A DNA stretch of 64,000 nucleotides from the NCBI GenBank assembly GCA_026826555.1, contig JAKSZT010033094.1, forward strand, positions 1,107,799 to 1,171,798, written 5' to 3'. The DNA is from Tolypeutes matacus (Eukaryota > Chordata > Mammalia > Cingulata > Chlamyphoridae). Positions 49,270 to 60,785 of the stretch are shown piece after piece. The translations under genes and the position numbers were made by a program. How positions within the stretch are numbered: the first letter of the stretch is position 1; each line of letters opens with the position of its first letter. Under the pieces are notes generated by a model. That model did no database searches. It was given only the letters and a program-made list of their open reading frames with translations, and was not told where the DNA came from.

Positions 49270-50460
49270 GCATTTAATCTTATCAGGAGTGTCCTGTACC
49301 TAAACCGTTGCTTTTCTCTTGCAGCTTTCAAAACTCTTTCCTTGTCTTTATCATTTGACTGGCTACTATATGTCTAGACATGTTTTTTTTGAGTTTTTCC
49401 TGTTTGGGGATGATTGGGTTTTTAAATGTGTGCATTCATGTCTTTTTGTAAATATCTGCTCATCCGAATCATTTTACTTGTCTTCCCTTTGTGTTCACTG
49501 ATCATTTCTTCTACCTACAATCTTTTGTTGAAATCCTCTAGAGAATTTTTTATTTTCGTTAACGTGGTCTTCAACACCACTATTTCTGCTTGGTTCCTTT
49601 TTAAAGTTTCTAACTCTTATTGAGATTCTAACATTGTTCATTTATTGTTTCTCTGATATCCTTTAGTTATTTCTGTGTTTTCCTTGAGCATATTGAAGAT
49701 CATTTAAAAAAAAAAATCCTTGTCCAGTATGCTCAAATTCTGTTCTACTTCTTTGAAAAAGTTTTATATTCTCCATTTGGCTGGGTGATAATTTCCTGTT
49801 TCTTTTTTGTCTTTTGCTATTTTTTGTATGCTGTATATTTTATTGTTTTAATGTGTTGACTCTTTGATTTAGTCCATTATGTGTCAGTTACTCAAGTTTT
49901 TATCCAGCACATGATATAACAGAGATTTCCTTGAGTACTAGGGATAAGAAAAACACAACAAAGCAAAAAAACACCTTTCACTGTTTTTGCAGATTTGTTC
50001 TGTACTGGCTGATGGTCTCCTTCAGAGTTTAGCCTTACTATCAAAAAGATCAGCCTGAGATAAAAGTGAAATGCAGAGTATTCCCATCTTTTTTAGCTTT
50101 CTTGTCCTGGGCTTGTGCTTACTCATGGCCTTAGGAATCCCTCCACTTGAAGGAATTCAAGTGTCCCCTTTTTTCCATGTTCCCACCTTTCAGCAGCTCT
50201 ATTTTATGTCTTAAAACTTGTAATATTTTGCTCCAGTTAGCTTCAAGTTGCTTGTTTCTTATTTTGCTTAGGTGTCTGGAAGCTACTTCTGCCTGAAGGA
50301 AAAGTTTGGGTGGGCAAAGAATATCCTGGTTCTGTTTTTCATGTTGCCACCAAAGAAACAGGCATTGCCTTACTCCCTCCAGAGCAGGGCCAGGGAATCA
50401 CAATGGGAGTGCAGTCTGGCTCTACACAAGAGAGAGGGGATGGGGAAAGGGCCAGCTTTT
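49270..50460 (-). mobile_element. Second L1 ORF1 and 5' UTR remnant
   Basis: It repeats ORF1 wording just passed (CTTTCAAAACTCTTTCCTTGTC, TTTTTCCTGTTTGGGGATG), so it belongs to a different L1 copy. It then runs into 5'-UTR-like sequence. No open frame. Confidence 0.6.
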
Positions 50461-50464
50461 CCTA

Positions 50465-52235
50465 GTGTTGTTAAATTTTATTTATTTTTTTATTTGAGAA
50501 GTACGTTTACAAAAAAATCATGCATAATATACAGAGATCTTATATACCACCTATTTTTAACAACTTATCTTACTATAGTACAATTGTTACAATTCATGAA
50601 AAATATATTTACAATTGTACAATTATAATCCATAATTTACATTAGGGTTCACTGTTTCTATTGTACAGTCCTATGTTTATTTTTATTCGAGAAATTCTAA
50701 GTTTACAAAACAAACATGCACAGCATACAGGATTCCCATATATTACCACACAACTGACTCCTTACATTATTGTGAGACATTTTTTACAATTGATGAAAGA
50801 ACATCATTATAATATTACTGCTACCTACAGTCCATAGCTTATATTTGGTGTATTTTTCCCGCACACCGTACTATTATTAACACCATGTGTTAATATTTTA
50901 TATTTGTAATAGTTCATAAGAGAATGTTTTCATATTTGTACTGTTAACCACAGTCCATTAGTCACCATGGGTTCACTGTGTTATAAAGTCCCTTGACTTT
51001 ACAATCCATCCAAAGTGTACCCTCAGTGGCTCTTTGTTGCATCAGAGTTGTGCTGTCATCAGCTCGGTCAGTCCATTTCAGAACGTTTTATTACTTCAAA
51101 AGGAAAAATACCATATTCCTTTATACCTCTTCATTATTGACCCTTAGCATTGATATATTATATTCTTTGCAATTGCTGTAAAATATTACAATATTATCAT
51201 TAACTATAGTCTATACATTACATTAGGTGTATTTTTCCACATTTCTCCATATTCCTAACATTTTGCAATAGAGGAACATTCTCGTGTTTGTACTATTAAC
51301 CACAATCATCATCCACCACTGTTACAGACCCTAGATTATCCTCTAGCTTTCCTTCAATTGTCATCAACCTCCCTAGACTACCCCATTATACTCACTGTAA
51401 TGTGTTACCACAAAACCCTATCCATTTCCCTTCATTTACAATCCACCTTATTAAACATTCCACATACATTCAGTGTCAGCTCCCCCACCACAGCCCACAT
51501 TCTATCTCCTAGTAATCTATACTCTAGAGTTTACCTTTTTAAAGGTTTATCCATGTTGTCATATGCATCCCAATTTCATTTCTTCTTACAGATGAATAGT
51601 ATTCCAGTGTATGTATATCCACATTTTGTTTAGTCATTTATCAGTTGATGGACACTTTGGCTGTTACCATATTTTAGCAATTGTGAATAATGCTGTTATG
51701 AACATTGGTGTAAATGTCAGTTCACATTCTTGCTTTCAGTACTTCTCAATATATTCCTAGTAATGGGATTGCTGGATCATTGGCTGTTCTATATTCAGCT
51801 TCTTGAAGTACTTCCAAACTGTCTTCCACAGAGGCTGCACCATTCTACATTCCCATCAGCAGTGAAGGAGTGTTTCTATTTCTCCACATTCTCTTCATCA
51901 CTTGCAGTTTTCTGTTTTTTTTTAATTTTTTATAATGGCCGTTCTAAGGTGTGAAATGGTATCTCATTGTAATTTTGATTTGCATTTCCTTAATAGCTAG
52001 CACATTTTTTTCCCATGTACTTTATGGACATTTGTATTTCCTCTTTAAAGAAATGTCTATTCAAGTCTTTTGCCAGTTTAAAAATTAAGTTGCTTGTCTT
52101 TTTATCATTGAGTTGTATGATCCATTTATATCACGGATATCATGGACATTAAACCCCTGTTGGTATGTGCTTTCCAAATATTTTCTCCCACTAAGTAGCC
52201 TGCCTTTTTACTGTCTTGACAGTCTTTTGAAGAAC
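50465..52235 (-). mobile_element. L1 3' UTRs (overlapping copies) and ORF2 end
   Basis: Two or three 3'-UTR segments in series (TTTTTATTTGAGAAGTACG at 50.49 kb; TTATTCGAGAAATTCTAAG at 50.69 kb; the TTAGTCACCATGGGTTCACTG stretch at 50.96 kb) lead to ORF2 text (51.56-52.24 kb). Confidence 0.7.
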
Positions 52236-52252
52236 AAAAGTGTTTAATTTTG

Positions 52253-52624
52253 GAAAGAGATGTGGCTCAAGAGATTGGGCTCCCATCTACCATATAGGAG
52301 GTCCAAGGTTTGATTCCTGAGGCCTCCTGGTGAAAGGCAAGCTGGCCTGTGTGGCGAGCTGGCCCACACAAAGTGCTGGCACAGTAAGATTATGCAACAA
52401 AAAGAGACAAAGAGGAGAGACAATAAGAGACACAGCAGACCAGGGAGCTGAGGTGGTGCAAGAGATTGACCACCTCTCTCCCACTCTGGAAGGTCCCAAG
52501 ATCAGTTCCCGGTGCCACCTAAAGAGAAGACAAGTAGATACAGAAGGACACTCAGAGAGCAGGCAGCAAGCGCAAAGCAATGAGGGGCAGGGGGAGAAAT
52601 AAATAAGTAAAATAAATCTTTTTA
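52253..52624 (+). mobile_element. Trimer-like SINE, plus strand
   Basis: This is the only SINE in the 34-57 kb stack in forward sense: AGATGTGGCTCAAGAGATTGGGC, then CCAAGGTTTGATTCC (B box), a middle module, a second tRNA-like module with GGTGGTGCAAGAGATTGACC, and tail AAATAAATAAGTAAAATAAA. The duplication AAAAGTGTTTAATTTTG is at 52236-52252 and 52625-52641. Confidence 0.92.
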
Positions 52625-52640
52625 AAAAGTGTTTAATTTT

Positions 52641-54211
52641 GAGGAGGTCTCATTTATCAATTTTTTCTTTTTTTGCTCATGTTTTGGGTGTAAAATTTTA
52701 AGAAACTACCACCTACCACAAGATCTTGTAGATGTTTCCCTATATTTTCTTCTAGAAATTTTATGGTTGTAGTTTTATATTTAGGTTCTTAATCCATTTT
52801 GTTTTAATAAGTGTATAAGGTGTGAGATAAGGGTTCTCTTTCTTTCTTTTGGATATGGATATCCAGTTCCCTGAGCACAATTTGTTGAATAGACAGTACT
52901 GGCCCTGCTGGGTAGGTTTGACAAAAATCTCTTGGTCATAGATATGAGGATCTACTTCTGAGTTCTTGATTCATTTCCATTGGTCCATATGTCTATCTTT
53001 ATGTCAGTACCATGTTCTGATTACCACTGTAGCTAAGTAATACGCTTTAAAATTAGGAAGTGAGAGTCTTCCAATTTTGTTCTTTTTAAAGATATTCTTG
53101 ACTATTTGGGGCCCCTTACTCTTCCAAATAAATTTGATAATTGGCTTTTCCATTTCTACAAAAAAGGCTGTTTGGATTTTTATTGGGATTGTTTTGAATC
53201 TGTAAATCAGTTTGTGTAGACTTGACAACTTAAATATATTTAGTTTTCCAATCCATGAACTTGGAATGTCCTTCTGTTCATTTAGTTCTTCAATGGTTAC
53301 TTTTAGCAATGTTTTGTACTTTTCTAAATACAGGTCCTTTATGTCCTTGTTGAGTTTATTCCTAAATATGTGATTCTTTTTTTCACTATTAGTGGAATTT
53401 TTTTCTGACTTCCTCAGATTGCTCATCAGTAATGTATAGAAATGGTACTGATTTTTGCATGTTAATCTTGTATTCCACCACTTTGCTGAATTTGTCTGTT
53501 ATTTCTAGTAGCTTTGTTGTAGATTTTCAGGGATTTTCTAGATATAGGATATCATCAGTGAATAGCAACAGTTTTACTTTTTCCTTTCCCTTTTGAGTGC
53601 CTTTTATTTCTTTATCTTGCCTAATTGCTCTAGCTAGAACTTCTAGCACAATATTAAATAACAGTGGTGAGAGTGGACATCCTTTTCTTGTACCCAATCT
53701 CAGCAGGAATGCTTTAAGATTTTCCCCTAGTTGAAAAAGCTTCCTTCTATTCCTATCTTTTGGGGTGTTTTTTATTGAGGAAGGATGTTGCAACTTGTCA
53801 AATGTCTTTTTTGCGTCTTGTGATTTTTCTTCTTCAATTTATTAATGTGGTTTATTACACTAATTGATTTTCTTGTGTTGAACCACCCTTGCATACCTGG
53901 GATAAGACCCATTTGAACATGGTGTATAATTCTTTTTAATGTGCTTTTAGATTCCATTTTTAAGTATTTTATTCAGGATTTTTGCATCTATATTATTCAG
54001 AAAAATTCATCTGTATCATTCTTTTTTCATAGTATCTTTATCTGGCTTTGGTATTAGGATGATATTGGCTTCATAAAATGAGTTTGGTAATGTTCCTCCC
54101 TGTTCAATTTTTTGGAAGAGCTTGAGCAAGATTGGTATTAGATCACCTCTGAATGATTGGTAGAATTCAGCTTTGAATCCATCCAGTCCTGGGCTTTTTA
54201 TCTTTGGGAGT
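52641..54211 (-). mobile_element. L1 ORF2, minus strand
   Basis: Minus-strand ORF2. A piece at 53527-53793 holds [20 protein letters not shown] and [13 protein letters not shown], where the catalytic box is F-T-D-D instead of F-A-D-D. A piece at 53004-53426 holds PSSWIGKLNIFKLSSLHKLI. Broken by stops. Confidence 0.85.
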
Positions 54212-55668
54212 TTTTTTTTTCCTACAGAACAAAAAAGACACACCCAATTATCACAAAATCCATTAAAATAATGATATTTTTATTTACTGTATCCGTGGAA
54301 CACCATTGTAATATTTCCCCATGTATTTTGGCTGCATAATCTTTGATTGCCTTTCCATTTGGTACAATTTTATTGAGTCAGTTTCTAGACAGAAAAATGA
54401 AATATAATCCAGTCTTTCCTCTCATATGGTTATTCAAAATTTGTTTTTAATTATTGACCATTTAACAATTTCCTTTATGATTCACAGCTCATTTTTGGTG
54501 ATGTTAGGAAATTTTTCAAATTTTAGAAAACCTTTTTTATTTTATTTCATATATTAGCTGTAAGATTAAAAAGAATTTTCCACAGATTAACTTCTGGTTC
54601 TATACATTTCAAACCTTGCTTTTCCTATCCCACACAAATATCTCCAGCGAATGTGCTGCTGAAACATTCATATTACCTTATGACATTTGTGCCATGATGC
54701 CAGGTGAGTTGGCGCATTTGTTAGTAGGAATACCTGATGAGAAACAGGTATTCCTACTAAAATCATTTCTAATTTTATTTATTGGCATCTTCTCTTTTTT
54801 TCTTTGTCATTCTAGCTAAGAGTTTTTGTCGATTTTGTTTACCTTCTTGAAGAATCAACTTTTGGTTTTATGACATGGAATTGACAGCCAACCACACAAC
54901 TATATCCTACTAATTAAATGTGTACCTAACACGTTTCTTTTAGTTCAATATGAAAATTACCCATACCCCTACAAAGCTACCCAGCAAGAGAAGTGTGATG
55001 AAAAGCATCAAAGTGAAATAGATCAGACATTTTAAACAATATTATTTTGTACAAAATTTGCTAATTTAATACATTTGTATGGCTTTTTAAAAATCCAGGG
55101 CTTCGGATGAAGCATGTGCAAGAAATGAGTGCTGAAGTTTAAGTACCTATAACTTGAAAGAAAAATCCCAAGTCCACTGTTATGATGACTTTTGTCTGTA
55201 TCTTTTGGTGAACATGTGATAGAATTTCACATAGGGAAGTGATTCTCAAAGCTTAGCTTGCATAAAGTTAAAGTTGCATAAAGTTAGCTAGCATGACTTG
55301 ATAAAAGTATAAAATATAGATTCCAGGGCTTTATCCCCAGAATTCAGGGTGAGGCTCACAATTTTGTATTTCTAACAAGTTTCTTGTTGTTGCTAATGTA
55401 GCTGATTCATACACTTTGTGATCCAATATCATAGGCTAAAGAGCTAAAACTTGAATTGCTTGGCCATAGGTTATTAGTATCTTGATACTTATATGATCAG
55501 ACAAAAATGTTTTCCATAATACAAATGTACACTCACACAAGGGATCTATGACAATTTTTACTGCATGAAAACTTTGGCAACATTTGTTATATTTTAATGT
55601 AATTATTTATTGAAATATAGCAGGCACATTATGGCCATGAAAATACAGCACTCAGGTTTCTGCTGTGG
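54212..55668 (-). mobile_element. Unidentified 1.45-kb retro-insert
   Basis: It interrupts L1 ORF2 at TCTTTGGGAG, which is present on both sides (54202-54211 and 55670-55679), like a target duplication. A T-run at 54212-54220 is the poly-A of a minus-strand copy, with an AATAAA-type signal upstream (minus AAATAAAAAT near 54275). The interior holds old genomic-looking sequence with an MER5-like hAT relic at about 55.23-55.43 kb, a 16-bp hairpin at 54721-54760 and a 105-bp L1 piece. The source transcript is not recognised. It may be a processed non-coding RNA or a transduced segment. Confidence 0.6.
54721..54760. repeat. Perfect 16-bp inverted repeat
   Basis: TTAGTAGGAATACCTG, loop ATGAGAAA, CAGGTATTCCTACTAA. 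The arms are perfect complements. No T-run follows, so it is not a bacterial-style terminator. It borders the duplicated L1 piece at 54768-54872. Confidence 0.9.
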
Positions 55669-55669
55669 G

Positions 55670-55990
55670 TCTTTGGGAGGTTTTTGATGACTGTTTCAAT
55701 ATCTTTACTTGTGATTGGTTTATTGAGGTCCTCTATTTCTTCTAGGGTCAGTGTAGGTTGTTTGTGTGTTTCTAGGAATTTGTCCATTTTGTCTACATTG
55801 TTTGTTTGTGTATGGTTGTTCATAGTCTCCTCTTATGATCTCTCTTATTTCTGCAATGTCATTGGTAATGTCCCCCCTCTCATTTCTGATTTTATTTATT
55901 TGCATCTTCTCTTTTTTTTCTTTGTCATTCTAGCTAAGAGTTTTGGTCGATTTTGTTTATCTTCTTGAAGAATCAACTTTTGGTTTTATT
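55670..55990 (-). mobile_element. L1 ORF2 continued
   Basis: L1 endonuclease-RT linker text resumes after the insert (TGACTGTTTCAATATCTTTAC, TCTAGGAATTTGTCCATTTTG). Confidence 0.8.
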
Positions 55991-55999
55991 GATTGTCTT

Positions 56000-56575
56000 T
56001 ATTTTTTATTTATTTATTTATTTTTTAAGATTTTATTTATTTATTCATTTATTCCCCACTTGCTGCTTGTGCTCGCTGGGTCAGTTAACCATGCCATGTG
56101 GGCGGGCCTGCCCTCACCAGGAGGCCCCGGGAACTGAACCCAGGGCCTCCCATATGGTAAACAGGAGCCCCACTGATTGAGCCACAGCCGCTTCCCTTTA
56201 TTGTTTTTTTTAAAAGAATTATTTCTACCCTCTCATTGTTTGCGCTTGCTGTCTGCTGTTTATCTCCTTTTTTTTTTGGAGGCACTGGGAATCAAACCTG
56301 GGACCTCCCATGTGGGAGGGAGTTGCTTAATAACTTGAGCCACTTCCACTCCCAGCTTGTTGTGTCTTTCATTGTGTTTCCTCGCTGTGTCTCTTCATTG
56401 CATCATCTTGCTGCATTATCTTGAGTCAGCTTGCTGTACCAGCCCACTGCATCAGCCCACTGTCTTGCTGTCTTGCTCATCTTTAGGAGGCACTAGGAAC
56501 TGAACCTGGGACCTCCCGTGTGGTAGGTGTGTGCCAAGCTGCTTGAGCCACATCTGCTTCCCTTTATTGTTTGTT
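56000..56575 (-). mobile_element. Cluster of DAS-type SINE modules
   Basis: A full DAS-type SINE (56.00-56.20 kb, tail, CTTGCTGCTTGTGCTCGCTGG, GGGAACTGAACCC, GAGCCACAGCCGCTTCCC) is followed by two more tRNA-like modules ending GAGCCACTTCCACTCCC (56354) and GAGCCACATCTGCTTCCC (56562). This is either one long trimer or a SINE inserted in another's tail. Confidence 0.82.
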
Positions 56576-56930
56576 TATTTTTATATTGTTTTTAAAATAA
56601 ACATTTTTAATGTTTATTAATGCTTATTTAATGTTTATTTATTAATGTTTATTTATTCCATTACTTGCATCTTCATAATTTCCATAATTTTTCATTGTTT
56701 CATTTCCCAATTGGTTTATAGACTCATACATATATACTCACAATCATATATTGTGGATTTAAATGCACAACTATTTTAAATATTTATGGTTAAGTTTTTT
56801 ATATCAAACTTAATGTGTGCATATAAATTTCAATTTAATATCAAAGTGCCAATTTTTTTAGCTAGTTCTCATGTGAATAAATTGATAACCCACACCAAGT
56901 GGTTTTAACTGTTGAAAAACCAATTGATTA
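56576..56930. repeat. A/T-rich simple-repeat-like stretch
   Basis: Short reiterations of AATGTTTATT/TATTTA occur (56606-56660), then A/T-rich sequence without a recognised family. Confidence 0.5.
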
Positions 56931-57995
56931 TTTAAGAATGTGTTGTTTAATCTCCATATATTTGTGAATTTTTCCTTTTTTTCATCTGTTATTTTTTATT
57001 TATTTATTTATTTTTTTTACGGGGAGGTACCAGGGGTCGAACCCCGGTCTCTCCATATGGTAGACGGACGCCGAACCTCTTGAGCCACATCCGTTTCCCC
57101 CATCTGTTATTGATTTTCAGCTTCATTCTGTTATGATCAAAGAAAGTGCTTTGTATAATTTCAATATTTTTTAATTTATTGAAACCTATCTTGTGACCCA
57201 ACATATGGTCTAGCCTGGAGAATGATTCATGAGCACTTGAGAAGAACGTATATCCTGCTGTTTTGGGGTATAATGCTCTATAAATGTCTGTTAGGTCTAA
57301 TTTATTTCTCATATTATTCAAGCTCTCAGTTTCCTTATTTGTTCTCTGTCCAGATGTTCTGCCGAATGCTGAGAGTGGTATACTGAAGTCTCCTACTATT
57401 ACTGTAGAGATGTCTATTTCTCCCTTCAGTTTTGCCAGTGTGTGCATCAGGTATCTTGGGTCACCCAGGTTATGTGCATAAGTATTTATTATAGTTATTA
57501 CTTCTTGTTGAATTACCCCTTTTATTAATATATAATGACTTCTTCATCTCTTAGAACAGTTTTGTGTTTAAAATCCATCCTGTCCAATATTATTTATACT
57601 GCAAACCATTTTTTGATTGCTATTTGCATAGAATACCTTTTTCCAATCTTTCACTTTCAACCTGGTTGTGTCCTGAAGTCTGAATGAGTCTCTTGTAGAC
57701 AGCATATAGATAGCTTATATATTTTTTTATCCATTTCTGTCAGTCTGTCTTTTGATTGGGGAATTCAATTCATTAACATTCAATGTCATTACTGTAAAGG
57801 TATTACTTACTTTGTTCATTTTATCCTTTGGCTTTGCATTGTCATATATTACTGTTGTCTTTCTTTTTACCCTTTAAGTTACCCTTCCTAATAATCTTCA
57901 TTTATAGACTCTTCTCCAAGTCTCTCGCCCTTGTTTTTTCATTTCAGGATGTAGCACTCCCTTTAGTATCTCTTGAAAATCTGATTTTTTGGTAA
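56931..57995 (-). mobile_element. L1 ORF2 endonuclease region
   Basis: A 57004-57447 piece contains LDLTDIYRALYPKTAGYTFFS, EIIQSTFFDHNRMKLKIN and the DRTSxQ-like linker, all endonuclease C-terminal text. It is split by a short SINE at 56994-57100 and ends at the LTR of the next ERV. Confidence 0.82.
56994..57100 (-). mobile_element. Short tRNA-derived SINE
   Basis: A 107-bp monomer: T/TTTA-rich tail, ACGGGGAGGTACCAGGGGTCG, GAACCCCGGTCTCTCC, GAGCCACATCCGTTTCCCC. Duplication CATCTGTTATT at 56983-56993 and 57101-57111. CpGs are well kept. Confidence 0.92.
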
Positions 57996-58000
57996 CATTC

Positions 58001-58452
58001 TGTTCCAACCCAACTCCTGAAGGGCACAAGTTGGGGCAGCAATGAGACCAAAGAACACACCAGGCAATGAGTTGGACATGAGCTTTATTTTGGACTTACA
58101 AACAGAAGAAAGTCTCCAAAGGCAGCGGTTCAGAGAATGAAAATAGCATTCCACAAAGGGGCAGGAAAATAAGGGGCAATATAAAAGGTTTCAGAATAAA
58201 GACATTCCATAGGGTATGAAAACAGAGTTTCTGCTAGGATCACATGAAGCACACAAGTGGGATCTGGTGATGTTATCGAAGGAAGGGAGTGTACCACCTG
58301 AAGAAAGTTACAGTTTATGATACTGCCTATACATTCTTTTTCCACTGGGGAGGGTTGTTACTTTTTAACTCCTGTCCAGGCTATGCAGGTAGCTATGTGC
58401 TACGGGCTGTGTTTCACTTAAGATGGGGGAGCCTAGGCCCTGGGCTCCCACA
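58001..58452 (-). mobile_element. 3' LTR of a second ERV
   Basis: TGTTCCAACCCAACTCCTG to GGGCTCCCACA, with TG...CA ends, 452 bp. The minus strand has AATAAA (plus TTTATT near 58083) about 80 bp before its end. Inside, the minus strand shows a purine-rich GCGGGAGTGG just before the LTR, a likely polypurine tract. It inserted at the end of an L1. Confidence 0.78.
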
Positions 58453-59960
58453 ATCCACTCCCGCATAGCAGCCTACATTGACCATAGGACATGCATTGCA
58501 GCCATATTCCACAGCAACAGTATAACAGACAATAGAGTAATAGGACTCCTCTACCAAAAGCTAGTAGACCTATAAAAACCAGTCACCAGGGCCAAGAAAG
58601 GAAGTTAAACCAATTAGATAGGGGTTCAGTAGCTAATTTATTAATGTGCTATATGTGCTGTTGCATATGATTTAGAGCTTGTGAAATATCATGGGAGTGA
58701 TTGGGAATATATATGCAATATTGAACATTAATGAGAGCACAGATCTCACTTTGTGCTGCAGTAAGAATATCTAAAGCCATTCTATTCTGTAAAACTACTT
58801 TACTCAATTGGGTAGTTTCTTTAGTAGGAGAATTGCTACCTTGGAATCATTGAAGGCTTGAGAATTGTGATTAACTAAAGCAGTTATGTGTTTTTTAGTG
58901 ACATTATAGCAACACCTATCACAAAAACAGCTAATGGATAGGTACACCAGGGGATGTGCCTTACTCAAAATCTAGCCTTGATCATTTCCCAGTTGCTGGA
59001 ATTAGGGGACAATGAGTCATACAAAGTGACGGAGATGTATGGCTGTCCCCACATGCATCATCCTGTCCAACTGTAGGGCAAATTTGGCCACCTGTTTTGC
59101 CCACAAGTCCAAAACCATCTTTTAGGGTATGGGTGAGCCCCAGTCATTAAGTGGTAGGCCTGTCATTGGAAAAGACTATCATTTTTTAGTTTGACAGTAA
59201 AATTACACAACTCTGGGTATAACCACCCCATTTTACAGATTTCCTCTTATTCTATGCAGACACAGATGATGTGATCTAGGGTGACGGATTCAGCTGTTAA
59301 CCATCCTAAGCCATTATATATAGCACATCCCAATAAAGGCTTGGATTTATTCACCTGTTCTCTTACAAGGGAAAAAATATACCTATGAGTCTTATTGTAA
59401 GACTGTAGATGGACTTCAGTCTTAAAGGAAAAGGACTTGTTCCAAACTTGTCATGGGTCATATTTTGCCATGACAGCAAGGTGTTCCATGCTGTTCAACT
59501 TGCAAGAGTAACAGCCCAAGGAAGGCCAGTAGTACCTGAGAATGGTAGGTCTGTGCAAACTCAACATTGTGGGCATGAGTTACTGCTGAAGCCCACTGCA
59601 GAAAGGTATTGGTTAGGGTGCTATGGGTGAAAAGAAAGATGTTTATGGGGAACAATAAAGGGCAGATCATGCTGGTCTAACAGTATACAAGCAACATTTC
59701 CATTAGTAAATAACAACGTACCAGATAGGGGAGTTTTATGAGGAGGCTTCCACTACCATACATTTTCCCCTTTATATTCTCCAAGTTTTCTTTGATGACA
59801 TTAAAAATTAGTTTAGGCATAAGGAGCGTCCACATAGACACACATAGGGCCCCAGTGGGAATAGGAGGTCCTAGATTATTAAAAATGATTTTTACTGGTA
59901 TTTTTTGGTATAAATTGTGATCTTATAACAATGTTTTGGGTAATTCTTATTCCCCATGGC
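58453..59960 (-). pseudogene. ERV envelope remnant
   Basis: Env mediates cell binding and fusion; this copy is dead. The transmembrane subunit is clear: QNRMALDILTAAQSEIC followed by ALINVQYC (58.70-58.79 kb). This matches the gamma/type-D style immunosuppressive-like and CX6CC block, but Tyr stands where the first Cys of the CC pair is expected. A membrane span (LVFIGLLAFGRG) and Cys-rich tail follow at about 58.52-58.60 kb, with an in-frame stop just before the span. The upstream surface part (59.0-59.95 kb) is only weakly readable. The family (class I-like) is inferred. Confidence 0.7.
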
Positions 59961-59989
59961 CTTAAGATTCCCAATGAGTGAGGCTGCAT

Positions 59990-60780
59990 AGGGCAGTACT
60001 ATGGCCAAAGGACCTCATTTTCTCCAGTTTGTATAGTTTGAGGCATAGACAACAACAGATTATTATTAATTCCCCTTTTAGCCTTTAGGGTGGCTGGCCC
60101 TTTAACTTGCATTCTCAATGCCTGAATCAGAATGGATCAGGGCTGGGTACAGTCCTTTAGTCCATTGTTGTAAAGATACATTGTCACCTTTTATTTGTTC
60201 CTTTAAAAGGCCATTCATTCTTTCTATAAGACTTGCATGGGTAGGGTTATAGGGTAAGTAAAAAGTCCAAACAATATCTTAGTCCACAGCCCAAGACTGT
60301 GTGAGATGATGGTAAATGGAGTTCCTCAGTCACCATCACTTTGGGCTGGCACCCCATATAGGGCACTTACTTTTTATAGGCAGTGAATAAGGGCCCACTG
60401 GTTGGCATTTCCTACTGGCAATGCCAACAAGAGTTCCGTGGTGGTGTTTGTGGCAGTGAAAATATACCTTGACCCTTCCAAGAGTGGGAGGAGACCAATT
60501 TGATCCACTTGACATCATATTACTGGGGTCTGTGCTTGGCCAGTATGTTCCATGGGTGAGGAAATTGCCATGGTCATGGGAGTGAGCACAATGGACACTC
60601 AGGGGTGATTTCCATGAGTTGTTGGTGAGCGATAGGCAACTGGAACTGATAGACTAAGGTGCCACAGGGTCTGGTAAACATTATGCCCACTTTTTTTGTG
60701 CGGAGCTATTCTGCCACTTCTCAGATCTCAGTGGTATAGCTCTGGACCTTTGTGAGTGCATCTGCATCAACATTCCCAGG
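59990..60780 (-). pseudogene. ERV RNase H end and integrase remnant
   Basis: Minus-strand pieces show GNVDADALTKV (RNase H C-terminal, near 60.76 kb), a His-His-Cys-Cys-like stretch with AHQQLMEITPECPLC (60.60 kb), TATNTTTELLLALPVGNA (60.42 kb) after the first catalytic Asp region, and a GVPAQSDGDRGT-like second Asp block (about 60.33 kb). Stops and frameshifts are frequent. Everything upstream of 60785 was displaced by the MaLR-like provirus. Confidence 0.7.
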
Positions 60781-60785
60781 GGTGG

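Noticed and set aside
54616..54819. Possible exon beside the hairpin
   Set aside because: Short, no recognised family, and its last third is the duplicated L1 piece read antisense.
56000..57100. tRNA genes suggested by B-box-like GGTTCGANCCC words
   Set aside because: They are SINE bodies with TTTA tails and target duplications, not clover-leaf tRNA genes.
33600..57990. CRISPR-like or phage-like periodicity
   Set aside because: Recurring words are L1, SINE and LTR copies; there are no short direct repeats with even spacers.
58130..58345. 71-residue reading in the ERV LTR
   Set aside because: LTR sequence; no signal of coding.
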